A DNA stretch of 48,497 nt. Source: Nitrincola sp. A-D6 (GTDB lineage Bacteria > Pseudomonadota > Gammaproteobacteria > Pseudomonadales > Balneatricaceae). The DNA is taken from contig NZ_JRLB01000037.1 in NCBI RefSeq assembly GCF_000764495.1, positions 1 through 48,497 of the forward strand. Reading direction: 5' to 3'. Within the stretch, counting starts at the first letter, position 1, and the number at the start of each line of letters is the position of its first letter. Below are positions 18,229 through 27,499 of the stretch, one piece after another. A program made the position numbers and the translations under genes. The notes under the pieces were generated by a model. That model had not been told where the DNA came from and searched no databases. It saw nothing but the letters and a program-made list of their open reading frames with translations.

Positions 18229-19142
18229 GTTTTTTGGCATTTTGGTTGGCTAGTATTCCCGTCTCCGCTTTACCGCTGTTACTTGCTTGCCTGGGGCTGA
18301 TTTTGTCTGAGCGCACGGGGGTGGTGAACCTGGGGGCTGAAGGTTATATGGCCGTTGGGGCTATGACCGGTGCAGTTGTGACGCTGTTATCCGGATCGCC
18401 CTGGTTGGGCGCAGGCGCAGGGTTGCTGGCCGGTGGTTGCCTTGGGTTGCTGTTTGCCCTTTCTGTGGCCGTGCTTAAAGCGGATCAGATACTCAGTGGC
18501 TTGGCGGTAATGGCAATCGGGTTGGGAATTTCGGGTTTTGTTGGCCGTCATTGGGTACATCAGCCTTTTAATGGTATGAATGCGCTGGATCTACCTGACT
18601 TACAACAGCTGCCGTTGTTGGGTGGATTGCTGTTTAAACAGCCGTTGCTTGCCTGGGTGTCCATCTTGCTGGTGATACTGGTCGCCTGGGTGCTGCACTA
18701 TACCCGCTTTGGTCTGCGCTTCACCGCTGTTGGAGAAGACCCCGCCGCCGCAGATAATGCCGGTGTTTCCGTCCCCGGTATGCAGGTGTTGGCGGGTATG
18801 CTGTGTGGTGCTTTGTGTGGACTGGGTGGCGCCTATCTATCCGTTGCCAGCGCCCATGTCTGGGTTGACAATATGGTTGCCGGACGAGGATGGATAGCGC
18901 TGGCCCTGGTGGTATTTGCGCGTTGGCGCCCAGGTCGAGCCTTGATTGGTGCGTTGTTGTTTGGTGCGGTAGACATGTTATTACCCAGGTTACAGGCACA
19001 AGGGTTACCTGTACCTGTCTATTTGATGGGTATGCTCCCCTATCTGCTGACCATACTGGTGTTGGTGCTGGCGGCGCGTTCACGCTATCGCGATGAGCCT
19101 GCGGCACTGGGGGTTACCTACTTACGCCAAGATCGTCACTAG
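18225..19142 (+). CDS. ABC importer permease (BPD_transp_2, second subunit, YufQ-type)
   Basis: 305-residue membrane protein, second channel subunit. The conserved opening PLLLACLGLILSERTGVVNL followed by GAEGYMAVGA is diagnostic of this permease class, and GLRFTAVGEDPAAADNAGV and GRGWIALALVVFARWRPGRA are the usual cytoplasmic coupling-loop regions. Translation is coupled to the previous gene by an ATGA overlap. With the binding protein and the double ATPase it completes a purine/nucleoside-type importer. Confidence 0.9.
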   Translation: MSFLAFWLASIPVSALPLLLACLGLILSERTGVVNLGAEGYMAVGAMTGAVVTLLSGSPWLGAGAGLLAGGCLGLLFALSVAVLKADQILSGLAVMAIGLGISGFVGRHWVHQPFNGMNALDLPDLQQLPLLGGLLFKQPLLAWVSILLVILVAWVLHYTRFGLRFTAVGEDPAAADNAGVSVPGMQVLAGMLCGALCGLGGAYLSVASAHVWVDNMVAGRGWIALALVVFARWRPGRALIGALLFGAVDMLLPRLQAQGLPVPVYLMGMLPYLLTILVLVLAARSRYRDEPAALGVTYLRQDRH

Positions 19143-19153
19143 GAAACCATTTT

Positions 19154-20391
19154 ATGGCGCTGACTATTGCCGAAGTGTTTGATTTACCTGGCTTGGATTC
19201 GATGAAACTGCGTGCGGGCCAAGCCGGGGTACATTCTCAGGTGCGTTGGCCCTATGTGGCTGAAAATGAGTCAATTGCTGAATGGGTGATGGGCGGTGAG
19301 TTGGTGTTTGTCACGGGGATCAATCATGTGCGTGATGAGCCAATTTGCTCCAGCTTGTGGAGCAAGGGCATCGGCGGCATATCGCTGGCTTGGTGATTCT
19401 GACGGGGCAAGAATACATTCGCGCTATTCCTGAGAGTGTTGTTCAGCGAGCCGATGCCTTGGGTTTGCCGCTCATAGAGCAACCCTACCAGTTAAAAATG
19501 GTGGTGGTGACCCAGGCTGTCGGGGTGGCACTGGTAGAAGCACAGATGCGTGGACGCTCACGACTGCAGGTGCTAGAGCAGTTGCTCGAAGGTGATCCGG
19601 TGGCTATGGATACCCTGTGCCTGAGAGCGCAGCGTTTGGGTATACCGATAGATTCCCCACGACAGGTGTTGGTCGCTCGCCTGGATGGCAGTGATGCCCT
19701 GATTGAGCGTTATGGTAGTGCCGAAGCCGAGCGGCAATTACAATCCAGTCAGGCACAGGTGACCCGGGCGTTGGCTGCCTGGCAGGCCAGCCTTGATCCT
19801 GTGCTGCCGGTGTTACAGCAGGCGGATCAGTGGATCGTGCTGTTGCCAGAAGCAGAGGAGAATCCAGAATTACGCCGTGAGCACTTGGCGCAGTGGTTAG
19901 CCGAACATAATCAGACGCTGGCCCCGCTACGCTTATGTCTGGGCTTAGGCAGTCCGGGAAAAGATGTGTCCGAATGGGCGCTTGGACTCTACCAGGCGCG
20001 TCAGGCATTGGTTGCCGCGCAAGCCTTTCCTGATCGACTGGGGCTGTGTAGTTTTGATGAAATGGGCACGCTGGCGCTATTGGCGGGGATTCGTGACCGC
20101 AGTATCCTGGATCGCTTTGTGACGGATAATCTGGGTGTTGTATTGAATGCCGATAAAGGGCCTGAACCGGTATTGATTCCCACCCTTGAAGCCTGGTTTC
20201 AGGTCAATGGTAACCTGGTGTTGGCCGCGGCTCGGTTAGGGGTGCATCGAAACACCATGACCTCCCGCCTGCAACGTATAGAGTCTTTGCTGGGTGGCAG
20301 TCTTGATGATCCCAATCACCGCTTGAGCCTGGCCATGGCACTGCAAATCTGGCGGTTGTCTCCAGAACGCAGGGTTCGCTTTCGAAAGTAA
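19154..20391 (+). CDS. PucR-family transcriptional regulator (frameshifted in this read)
   Basis: Regulator of ~412 residues after repair. It has an N-terminal PucR domain (TIAEVFDLPGLDSMKLRAGQ, WPYVAENESIAEWVMGGELV), a middle GGDEF-like region and a C-terminal HTH_30 helix-turn-helix (TLEAWFQVNGNLVLAAARLG then VHRNTMTSRLQRIESLLG). Members of the family govern purine catabolism, which agrees with the importer just upstream. Near 19336 one base is missing (GATGAGCCAA; adding G gives RDEANLLQLVEQGH), splitting the gene. Twelve bases separate it from the last permease. It may control this operon through the TGTGC-N5-GCACA sites, but PucR proteins are not sigma-54 activators, so another protein should drive the promoter. 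Confidence 0.85.
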
Positions 20392-20393
20392 TA

Positions 20394-21119
20394 TTAATTT
20401 TGCATTTCATTTACTTTTGTAGGCCCTAGGGATGCAGCAAGATCGTTGAGATCCGAGCAAACAAGATCAGGCTCGGGTAAGAGTGGTGACAGGGTCTGAC
20501 CTTTGCGTGCGATAAACGCCGTGTGCATACCAGCACGCTTCGCTCCGCCGACATCCCAGCTATGGGCTGCAATCATCAAGGTGTTTTCACGTGGAACATC
20601 CATCTGTTCAGTGGCCCAGCAATACACTTTCAAGTCGGGCTTATAGGTCTTGATGCTCTCAACGCTAAGCACAGCATCGAAGAAGTGCATAATGCCAGCG
20701 TGATTTAGCTGCTTGTCAGCCAGGGCTCGCGACGAGTTAGTCAGTGCTACCAGCTTGAAGCCCTGCTGCTGGAGTGCCGAAAGCGCAGGAATAACATCTG
20801 CATGGGGTGGTAATTGTGATAACGCTTCAGCAATCGACGGTGCATCATCACTCATCTGGATATTATGCTGTGCTGCCAGCATATTGAGTACGGCATTACC
20901 TATTTCAGCAAAGGTGTGCCAGCCACCACTGGCGGTATCCACCAGAGAGTGGTGTAGGAGCGAAATAAACCACAGATCCGCAAGCTCTTGTCGATTGTCT
21001 AACGTTTTGCTGATCACGGCTTTCAGAGGCTGAATATCCAACAGCGTTTCGTTAACATCAAAAAACAGTGTGGTGATGTGGTTTAGGTTGGATGACTTTT
21101 TGTCGGAAGCATCAGGCAT
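20394..21119 (-). CDS. HAD-superfamily hydrolase, haloacid-dehalogenase type II-like
   Basis: 241 residues. HAD motif I with nucleophile Asp in FFDVNETLLD, motif II in LVALTNSSRA, Lys in SIKTYKPDLKVY, and motif III/IV in MIAAHSWDVGGAKRAG, followed by HTAFIARKG. The order and the cap region fit (S)-2-haloacid dehalogenase-like enzymes. However, the AHSWDV stretch differs from the Ser-Ser-Asn core of proven dehalogenases, so the substrate may be a phosphate ester or other small acid. It is convergent with the PucR gene (stops two bases apart). Ribosome site AAGGAT lies upstream of ATG 21119. Confidence 0.75.
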   Translation of the reverse strand: MPDASDKKSSNLNHITTLFFDVNETLLDIQPLKAVISKTLDNRQELADLWFISLLHHSLVDTASGGWHTFAEIGNAVLNMLAAQHNIQMSDDAPSIAEALSQLPPHADVIPALSALQQQGFKLVALTNSSRALADKQLNHAGIMHFFDAVLSVESIKTYKPDLKVYCWATEQMDVPRENTLMIAAHSWDVGGAKRAGMHTAFIARKGQTLSPLLPEPDLVCSDLNDLAASLGPTKVNEMQN

Positions 21120-21239
21120 TTTATTTATCCTTTCGGGTATGTAATGGCGCTCATGAAGATCATCATCTAACTCGGAAAGTCTAGCACATCGGCTATGGGT
21201 GCAGATTGGTCATATTGAGCTTTGTTTTTTGCGGGTTTC

Positions 21240-21268
21240 TAGACAACCGGTCTACTCGGGGATAGAAT
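21240..21268 (+). promoter_or_regulatory. NemR-like operator and promoter of the TetR gene
   Basis: The palindrome TAGAC-AACCG-GTCTA (21240-21254) overlaps a promoter formed by TAGACA, 17 bases, and TAGAAT (21263-21268). The same layout recurs at 22000-22028 before the DJ-1 gene. The start codon at 21275 falls where transcription should begin, predicting a leaderless mRNA. Confidence 0.7.
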
Positions 21269-21274
21269 ATTTGG

Positions 21275-21876
21275 ATGAAAATAGCAGCCACTACTGACGT
21301 TCGCAAACACATCCTGGACACGGCCAAACCGATAATTAGCGGTAAAGGCTTTGTTGCCGTGGGCCTCAACGAAATTCTACTCGCATCCAGTGTACCTAAA
21401 GGCTCCTTCTATCACTATTTCAAGTCGAAAGAGGCTTTTGGTGAAGCCTTACTGGAAACCTACTTCGCTGAATACTCGATTCAGCTCGAAGCCGTGTTGA
21501 CTCAACCAGGTCAATCTGCTGCGCAGCGATTAATGCGCTATTGGCAATACTGGATCGATATTGAGGCTGACAGCGACCCGAAGGGTAAATGTTTAGCCGT
21601 TAAACTGGCCGCAGAGGTTAGCGACTTGTCCGAAGGGATGCGTAAAGTGCTGGAGCAGGGAACCGATCGTGTCATTGCGCGTATTGCTCAGATTCTTGAA
21701 GAAGGTATTTCTGACGGCTCTTTATTGCCCTGGCTGAAAGCCGTGAAGTGGCGGCTAATCTGTATCAGCTGTGGATGGGAGCAAGTTTGCGCGCCAAAAT
21801 TACCCGTGACCGTAAACCCCTCGAGTCAGCCATGGTTGCCACCAAGCGCATGCTTGGGCTAGACGGGCTAAACTGA
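21275..21876 (+). CDS. TetR-family regulator, NemR-like (3' end frameshifted in this read)
   Basis: About 200 residues. The N-terminal helix-turn-helix reads VRKHILDTAKPIISGKGFVA then EILLASSVPKGSFYHYFKSK, closely matching the NemR subgroup. The ligand region holds KCLAVKLAAEVSDLSEGMRK, where Cys106 aligns in number and context with the redox-sensing Cys of E. coli NemR. One base is missing near 21735; repaired, the C-terminus reads LYQLWMGASLRAKITRDRKP and ends LGLDGLN at 21876. It probably represses itself and the two downstream genes through the TAGAC...GTCTA operators and releases on electrophiles such as quinones, methylglyoxal or hypochlorite (known for NemR; inferred here). Confidence 0.82.
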
Positions 21877-21999
21877 GAAACACATCCTGGCCTGCATTTT
21901 TAATCCTGATATTGTTACTGCACACGTTTGCGTCCTGGTCTTCGAGCGCCTAGTCTGAATTCAAGTGGAAAACGTGACTGTCTATTTTTTACCATTTAC

Positions 22000-22028
22000 T
22001 AGACGACCGGTCTAATCTTTACTAGAAT
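22000..22028 (+). promoter_or_regulatory. Second NemR-like operator and promoter, before the DJ-1/PfpI gene
   Basis: TAGAC-GACCG-GTCTA at 22000-22014 overlaps TAGACG, 17 bases, TAGAAT (22023-22028). It differs from the 21240 site by a single base within the palindrome. The gene starts about 74 bases downstream behind AAGGAG. The rest of the 21877-22101 gap contains nothing recognisable. Confidence 0.7.
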
Positions 22029-22101
22029 GCTGTCCATGGTGGCTTCAATCTAGCCAGCGGCCTCATTTCAACTTTGAAAAGAACACGCAAGGAGTAATCC
22101 A

Positions 22102-22779
22102 ATGAATATACTGATGGTTTTAACCTCACATGACCGCCTTGGCGACACAGGTCATAAAACTGGCTTCTGGCTGGAAGAATTTGCAGCGCCTTATTACGTA
22201 TTTAAAGATGCCGGTGCCAAGATCACCCTGGCTTCACCCGCTGGTGGTCAGCCACCGCTTGACCCAAAGAGTGATGCGCCGGAAGCACAAACCGAAGCCA
22301 CTGAACGCTTCTACCAGGATACGCATGCAAAACAGCAACTGGCCGCTACTCTGCCACTGACTCAGATTGATGCCGCTGATTTCGATGCCGTGTTCTATCC
22401 CGGTGGCCACGGTCCGCTATGGGATCTTGCCTATGATGCAACCTCCATCGCGTTGATCGAGGCGTTTGCTCGTGCCGATAAACCCCTTGGATTGGTTTGC
22501 CACGCACCTGGTGCGCTTATCAAGGTGCAGGATGACGCTGGTCAGCCGTTGATCGCGGGTCGTAAGGTGACTGGTTTTTCTAACAGCGAAGAAGCCGCTG
22601 TAGGTCTGACCGATGTAGTGCCTTTTCTGATTGAAGATGAATTCAAACGCTTAGGCGGGATTTATGAAAAAGGTGATGATTGGCAGCCACTGGCAGTGAT
22701 TGATGGCAAGCTAGTCACGGGTCAGAACCCTGGCAGTTCCGAAGTGACTGCCGAAGCGCTACTTAAGTTGTTGGCGTGA
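22102..22779 (+). CDS. DJ-1/PfpI-family protein (glyoxalase III / deglycase-like)
   Basis: 225 residues of the type 1 glutamine-amidotransferase-like class. The nucleophile elbow is LGLVCHAPGAL with Cys133 followed by His134; a Glu in FWLEEF (residues 25-26) can activate it. FDAVFYPGGHGPLWDLA is the conserved oxyanion strand. The family includes Hsp31-like proteins that detoxify methylglyoxal and glyoxal without cofactor. Its place behind a NemR-like operator supports a reactive-carbonyl defence role. Ribosome site AAGGAG precedes ATG 22102. Confidence 0.85.
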   Translation: MNILMVLTSHDRLGDTGHKTGFWLEEFAAPYYVFKDAGAKITLASPAGGQPPLDPKSDAPEAQTEATERFYQDTHAKQQLAATLPLTQIDAADFDAVFYPGGHGPLWDLAYDATSIALIEAFARADKPLGLVCHAPGALIKVQDDAGQPLIAGRKVTGFSNSEEAAVGLTDVVPFLIEDEFKRLGGIYEKGDDWQPLAVIDGKLVTGQNPGSSEVTAEALLKLLA

Positions 22780-22817
22780 TCAGCCTCTCCTAATTTACAT
22801 GTCTTAAGGAATCTATT

Positions 22818-23795
22818 ATGCGTAGTGCTATCCACAACACCTTTGGCGAACCTGCTGATGTGCTGACTCTGGGCGAAAGTCCCATCCCACAGCCTGGCCC
22901 CGGCGAGGTACGGGTAAAAATGCTACTGGCGGCCATTCACCACCATGACCTCTGGACCATACGTGGAGAATACGGCTATAAACCGGTATTGCCCGCCATA
23001 GGCGGGAGTGAAGCGGTTGGCGTGATTGATGCGCTTGGCGAAGGCGTCGTGGGCTTCTCTATCGGTCAGCGCGTTGCTGTTGCCAGTGCGCACGGCACTT
23101 GGGCCGAATTTTTCACTGCCCCGGCTGGAATGACAATTCCGGTACCCGATGCCCTCAGCGATGAAACAGCGGCACAGTTGATTGCCATGCCGTTGAGTGC
23201 GTTGATGCTGTTGGAGTTTCTCCAGGTTGAGTCTGGGCAATGGGTATTGCAAAACACCGCCAATGGCACGGTTGGTAAGACCCTGGCGATGCTCGCAGCG
23301 GCCCGTGGCGTGCATACGATTAATCTGGTGCGCCGTGATGCTGGTGTGGACGAACTGGCCGCGTTGGGTATCACCCATGCGGTGTCTACGGCTCAGTCGG
23401 ATTGGATGGATCAGGTGCGCGCTATTGTAGGTGACGCACCGATCAGTGCGGCGGTTGACTCTGTGGGTGGTGAGGCTAGCGGTGAGCTGCTATCGCTATT
23501 GGGTGAAGGGGGTACCTTGGTAGCCTTCGGTTCTATGACTGGCGAGCCGATGCGTATCAGCTCCGGCGACGTGATTTTTAAGCAGGCTACGGTTAAGGGG
23601 TTTTGGGGTAGTAAGGTCAGTCAGGAGATGAGCCAGGAAGACAAGCAGAGGCTAGTCGGCGAACTCTTCCAACGTGTAGGTGGTGGAGAACTACAGCTGC
23701 CTGTCGATGCGATCTATGATCTGGCTGAAGCGGCTGAGGCCGTGCGTGCCACGCTCCAGCCGGGTCGTAAAGGAAAGGTTTTACTTAAGCCCTGA
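22818..23795 (+). CDS. MDR-superfamily quinone/enoyl reductase-like oxidoreductase
   Basis: 325-residue zinc-independent medium-chain reductase. The N-terminal catalytic domain begins AIHNTFGEPADVLTLGESPI and includes PAIGGSEAVGVIDALGEGV. The Rossmann part contains QNTANGTVGKTLAMLAAARG, VDSVGGEASGELLSLLGEGG and LVAFGSMTGEP, near trans-2-enoyl-CoA reductase/quinone oxidoreductase relatives; the structural Cys cluster of zinc alcohol dehydrogenases is missing. It lies 38 bases after the DJ-1 gene and shares its promoter. Likely reduces quinones or unsaturated carbonyls using NADPH (inference). It ends back-to-back with mnmE, the stops touching. Confidence 0.82.
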   Translation: MRSAIHNTFGEPADVLTLGESPIPQPGPGEVRVKMLLAAIHHHDLWTIRGEYGYKPVLPAIGGSEAVGVIDALGEGVVGFSIGQRVAVASAHGTWAEFFTAPAGMTIPVPDALSDETAAQLIAMPLSALMLLEFLQVESGQWVLQNTANGTVGKTLAMLAAARGVHTINLVRRDAGVDELAALGITHAVSTAQSDWMDQVRAIVGDAPISAAVDSVGGEASGELLSLLGEGGTLVAFGSMTGEPMRISSGDVIFKQATVKGFWGSKVSQEMSQEDKQRLVGELFQRVGGGELQLPVDAIYDLAEAAEAVRATLQPGRKGKVLLKP

Positions 23796-25156
23796 TCACT
23801 TCCCGATACAAAAGCTCGAAAAGATCCTTCCTAACAGATCATCCGGGGTGAACTCCCCGGTGATCTCTCCCAGGCTTTGCTGGGCCATGCGCAGATCTTC
23901 CGCTAATAGCTCACCGGCGCTGTAACCCTGCAGTTGTGCCAGGCCAGCTTGCAGTTGTTGATGGCATTGATCCAGCGCATCCAGGTGGCGTCTACGTGCC
24001 ATAAATCCGCCTTCAGTGGTGTTGCTGAAGCCTATGCAGGCTTTCAGGTGTTCACGCAGTAACTCAACCCCCTGCCTTGTTTGGCCGACAGGGAGATAAG
24101 TGAGTATTCACTTTCCTGAATAAGCTGCGGTTCTTCTGCCTGTAGATCGATCTTATTGCGGATAACGGTGATGTTACTGGCATCAGCCAATTGAGCTACA
24201 AATTCTGGCCAGATCTTCTCGGGGGTTGCGGCATGGGTTTCGCTGCTGTCTACCACCATAAGAATGCGGTCCGCCTTGTGTATCTCCTGCCAGGCGCGGT
24301 CGATGCCGATTTTTTCAACCTGATCCGGGGCATCACGTAAGCCAGCGGTGTCGATAATATGCAAGGGCATGCCGTCGATGTGAATATGCTCTCTCAGCAC
24401 GTCGCGGGTGGTGCCGGCGATATCGGTGACAATCGCCGTTTCCCGTCCTGCCAGCGCATTTAGCAGGCTGGATTTACCGGCATTGGGTTTACCGGCTATG
24501 ACCACATGCATGCCTTCGCGCATTAAACTGCCCTGATGGGCTTCGCGCTGTACCGCTTCAAGATCGGCCATGATGGCGAGCAAATCCTGCTGTACCTTAC
24601 CATCGGCGAGAAAGTCGATCTCCTCCTCAGGGAAGTCTATGGCGGCTTCCACATAGATACGCAGCTGGATTAGTCGTTCAACCAGGGCGTGGATACGCGC
24701 TGAAAATGCACCTTGTAGTGAACGCAGTGCACAGCGTGCGGCTTGTTCAGAAGTGCTGTTGATCAGGTCGGCGATGGCTTCGGCCTGTGCCAGGTCCAGC
24801 TTGTCATTCAGAAAGGCACGTTCAGAAAACTCGCCGGGTCGAGCGGGCCGAGCGCCCAGACTGATTACCCGTTGTAGGATGAAGTCCATCACCACTGGGC
24901 CGCCATGCGCCTGTAGCTCCAGCACATCTTCACCGGTGAAGGAATTAGGACCGGGGAAATACAGGCCGATTCCCTGATCGATACTCTGTCCATCGGCGGC
25001 ATAAAAGTCACCGTAGTGAGCGTAGCGCGGCGCCGGTTCACGCTGCAGCACCTGTTTTGCAATAGCCAGTGCCAGAGGGCCCGATACACGAATGATACCA
25101 ACGCCGCCACGCCCGGGAGCGGTGGCCTGTGCTGCGATAGTGTCTTGGCTGTGCAT
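23796..25156 (-). CDS. mnmE: tRNA uridine-5-carboxymethylaminomethyl modification GTPase MnmE (one-base break near the 3' end)
   Basis: GTPase that with MnmG modifies U34 of certain tRNAs. The N-terminal folate-binding domain ([33 protein letters not shown]) is followed by the G domain ([38 protein letters not shown]) and the C-terminal FCIGK signature. As read, translation leaves frame near 24070 in a run of five G; six G restores the join to [15 protein letters not shown] and gives ~453 residues, the normal length. ATG 25156 follows GAGGAG. MnmG normally lies nearby in related genomes but is not adjacent here: the next gene is the accessory oxidoreductase. Confidence 0.93.
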
Positions 25157-25202
25157 CTGTGCTCCTCAGGGTATTGGGTGGTGTTGTGCGTCACTATAAC
25201 GA

Positions 25203-25228
25203 AAAAAGACTCCTGAAGGAGTCTTTTT
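25203..25228. terminator. Bidirectional-looking hairpin between yidC and mnmE
   Basis: AAAAAGACTCC pairs with GGAGTCTTTTT around a TGAA loop. On the minus strand it follows the yidC stop by 20 bases and precedes mnmE, so it can end or attenuate the rpmH-rnpA-yidC transcript before mnmE. Confidence 0.85.
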
Positions 25229-25247
25229 ATCTACTGCAAGTGAGCTA

Positions 25248-26953
25248 TCAGGTGCCTTCTTTTTCAATCTGGCGGGTGATATACCACTGCTGTGCGATCG
25301 ATAGAATGTTGTTTACCAGCCAGTAAAGTACCAGGCCTGCCGGGAACCACAGGAAGAAGAAGGTGAAAATGATCGGTAGCATTTTCATGATCTTCGCCTG
25401 CATTGGATCTGGCGGTGTCGGGTTAAGCTTCTGCTGCAGGAACATAGTGATGCCCATCAGAATCGGCAGGATGAAATAGGGATCCATCACTGACAAGTCC
25501 TGAATGTACAGGAAGAACGGCGCGTGACGCAGCTCAACCGACTCCATCAGTACCAGTAAAGTGCAATGAACACTGGCATCTGCGCTACGATGGGCAAGCA
25601 GCCGCCCAGGGGATTGATCTTTTCTTTTTTGTAGAGCTTCATCATCTCCTGAGACATCTTCTGGCGGTCATCACCATAGAGCTCTTTCATGCGCATCATT
25701 TCCGGACCAAATTTGCGCATTTTTGCCATGGAGCGGAAGGCTTTGGCATTAAGCTGGAACAAGGCCGCTTTTACAGTAATAGTAATGCCGATAATAGCCA
25801 GGCCCCAGTTACCCACAAAGCTCTGGATAGTGGTCAGCAGCCAATAGAGTGGATAAGCGATCCACCAGAGCCAGCCGTAATCTACCGTGAGTTTCAGGTT
25901 AGGTGCCGTGGCTTCCAGCTGTTCCTGGTCTTTGGGCCCAACAAACAGATTGGCGCTGAGTTCTGCCGTGCTGCCAGGGAGGACTTCAACAGCTGGCGAC
26001 AGAAAGCCAGCGATAAATTCATCATTGACCTTACGGGTTTGATAGGTGTGCGTTTCACCAGGCTTGGGCACCCAGGCACTGACAAAATAATGCTGACTGA
26101 ACGCTACCCAGCCATCTTGACTGGTCTGTTTGTAGTTGTCTTTATCCATATCCTTGAATGTCACTTTCTCGTACTTGTTTTCATCAGTAGAGAAAACGGC
26201 ACCCAGGTAGGATTGCATACCAACTGATGTGCCACTGGTCGGGTCAGCACTCTGATCCCGTTTCAGTTGACCAAATAGAGTTGAGAGGAAGGGGGAATTA
26301 CTCTGATTATCAATCAGGTAGTCCAGGCCAATACGGTAGCTGCCGCGCTCGAAAGAAAAGCGTTTGATGATGTTAACACCCGCTTCCGTGGTGTATTTCA
26401 GATCTACCGAGAGTAATTCATTGTCATCCAGTGAATAGCTACTGGACGCTGACTGGAAAACTGGGCGGCCTTCCGGACTGGCATCTGGTCCATCACGACC
26501 TACCAGCCCGCTTTGAGCTACATAGGTACGCTTGGCATTCTTTTCCAGAAGGACAAAGGGATCATCGGCTGTAATTCGATCTTTATGATCCAGTAAGGCC
26601 GCATAGATGATATCACCACCGCGACTGTCGATAACCAGATCAAATACATCTGTCTGAACACGAACCAGGTCGCTGGATGACACTTCTTGCTGTTCTTGCT
26701 GAAGACCGGTGACAGCTACTGCGTCATCAGTAGCAGCCGGAATGTCGTCAGCCGTCGGAGCACTGCCGGGAAGGTCAGAGCCAGGACTGTTAGAGCCAGT
26801 TCTGTTAGAAATAGTACCGCCATTGATCACGGCAGGGTTTACGACCTCCTGAGGTGCAGAGGTCGGTTGATTATAATCCTGGTTCCACTGTAGAAAGCCC
26901 AAGTAGGTAATCAGGGCCAGTGCGGAAAGTAATATGACTCGCTGTACATCCAT
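25248..26953 (-). CDS. yidC: Membrane protein insertase YidC (one-base break)
   Basis: Inner-membrane insertase, ~568 residues after repair. An N-terminal anchor ([20 protein letters not shown]) precedes a large periplasmic domain ([39 protein letters not shown]), followed by the conserved membrane core: [59 protein letters not shown], then [20 protein letters not shown]. Between the last two blocks a G is missing at about 25547 (TACTGGTACTG for TACTGGGTACTG), producing an apparent stop. Loss of yidC would be lethal, so this is a read error. It starts 12 bases after the rnpA stop, leaving no room for yidD. Confidence 0.95.
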
Positions 26954-26965
26954 CGGGATAAACCA

Positions 26966-27340
26966 TCAGTTGTCTTTTTGGGCGTTAGAAGATTTTCGTT
27001 CCAGCCGCGTCCAGCTACGCTCAATCAGAGTGCGCAGTTGGCTGCTGTCAAGGGTATCTAGACCCTTGCGAGCGAGAATAATTATATCAACGCTCGGCAG
27101 TTGGTGCTGACGTAAACGAAAAGATTCGCGAATGATACGTCGAATGTGACTACGTTTGACAGCCCGACGGACATTTTTTTTGGAAATAACAAAACCGAGT
27201 CGGGGGTGACCAAGTTCGTTTGTTCGAGCGAGAATCAACAGAGAGGGGTCAGAGACTTTAAAACTGGCTCTGTCGAATACACGTTTGAAGTCCCCGGGCG
27301 TCAAAAGTCTTGATGCCCGGGGGTATCCGAATTCGGCCAT
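26966..27340 (-). CDS. rnpA: Ribonuclease P protein component
   Basis: 124 residues. Protein cofactor of RNase P, which trims tRNA 5' ends. It opens GYPRASRLLTPGDFKRVFDR and contains LGFVISKKNVRRAVKRSHIR followed by RIIRESFR, the RNR signature helix that contacts the catalytic RNA. It follows rpmH by 24 bases in the classic rpmH-rnpA pair. Confidence 0.96.
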   Translation of the reverse strand: MAEFGYPRASRLLTPGDFKRVFDRASFKVSDPSLLILARTNELGHPRLGFVISKKNVRRAVKRSHIRRIIRESFRLRQHQLPSVDIIILARKGLDTLDSSQLRTLIERSWTRLERKSSNAQKDN

Positions 27341-27364
27341 TCAGTCGGTAGCGGCTAAGACTGC

Positions 27365-27499
27365 TTAAACAGCAAGTCTTTTGCGACCTTTGGCACGACG
27401 ACGGTTCAGTACCTGACTACCGTTTTTGGTTGCCATGCGTGCACGGAAACCGTGCGTACGAGCGCGTTTCAGTACGCTTGGTTGAAATGTTCTTTTCAT
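27365..27499 (-). CDS. rpmH: 50S ribosomal protein L34
   Basis: 44 residues starting [20 protein letters not shown] and ending GRKRLAV, a full-length match to L34 of gammaproteobacteria. Strongly basic. It is transcribed away from dnaA, the usual divergent arrangement at the origin. Confidence 0.97.
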   Translation of the reverse strand: MKRTFQPSVLKRARTHGFRARMATKNGSQVLNRRRAKGRKRLAV

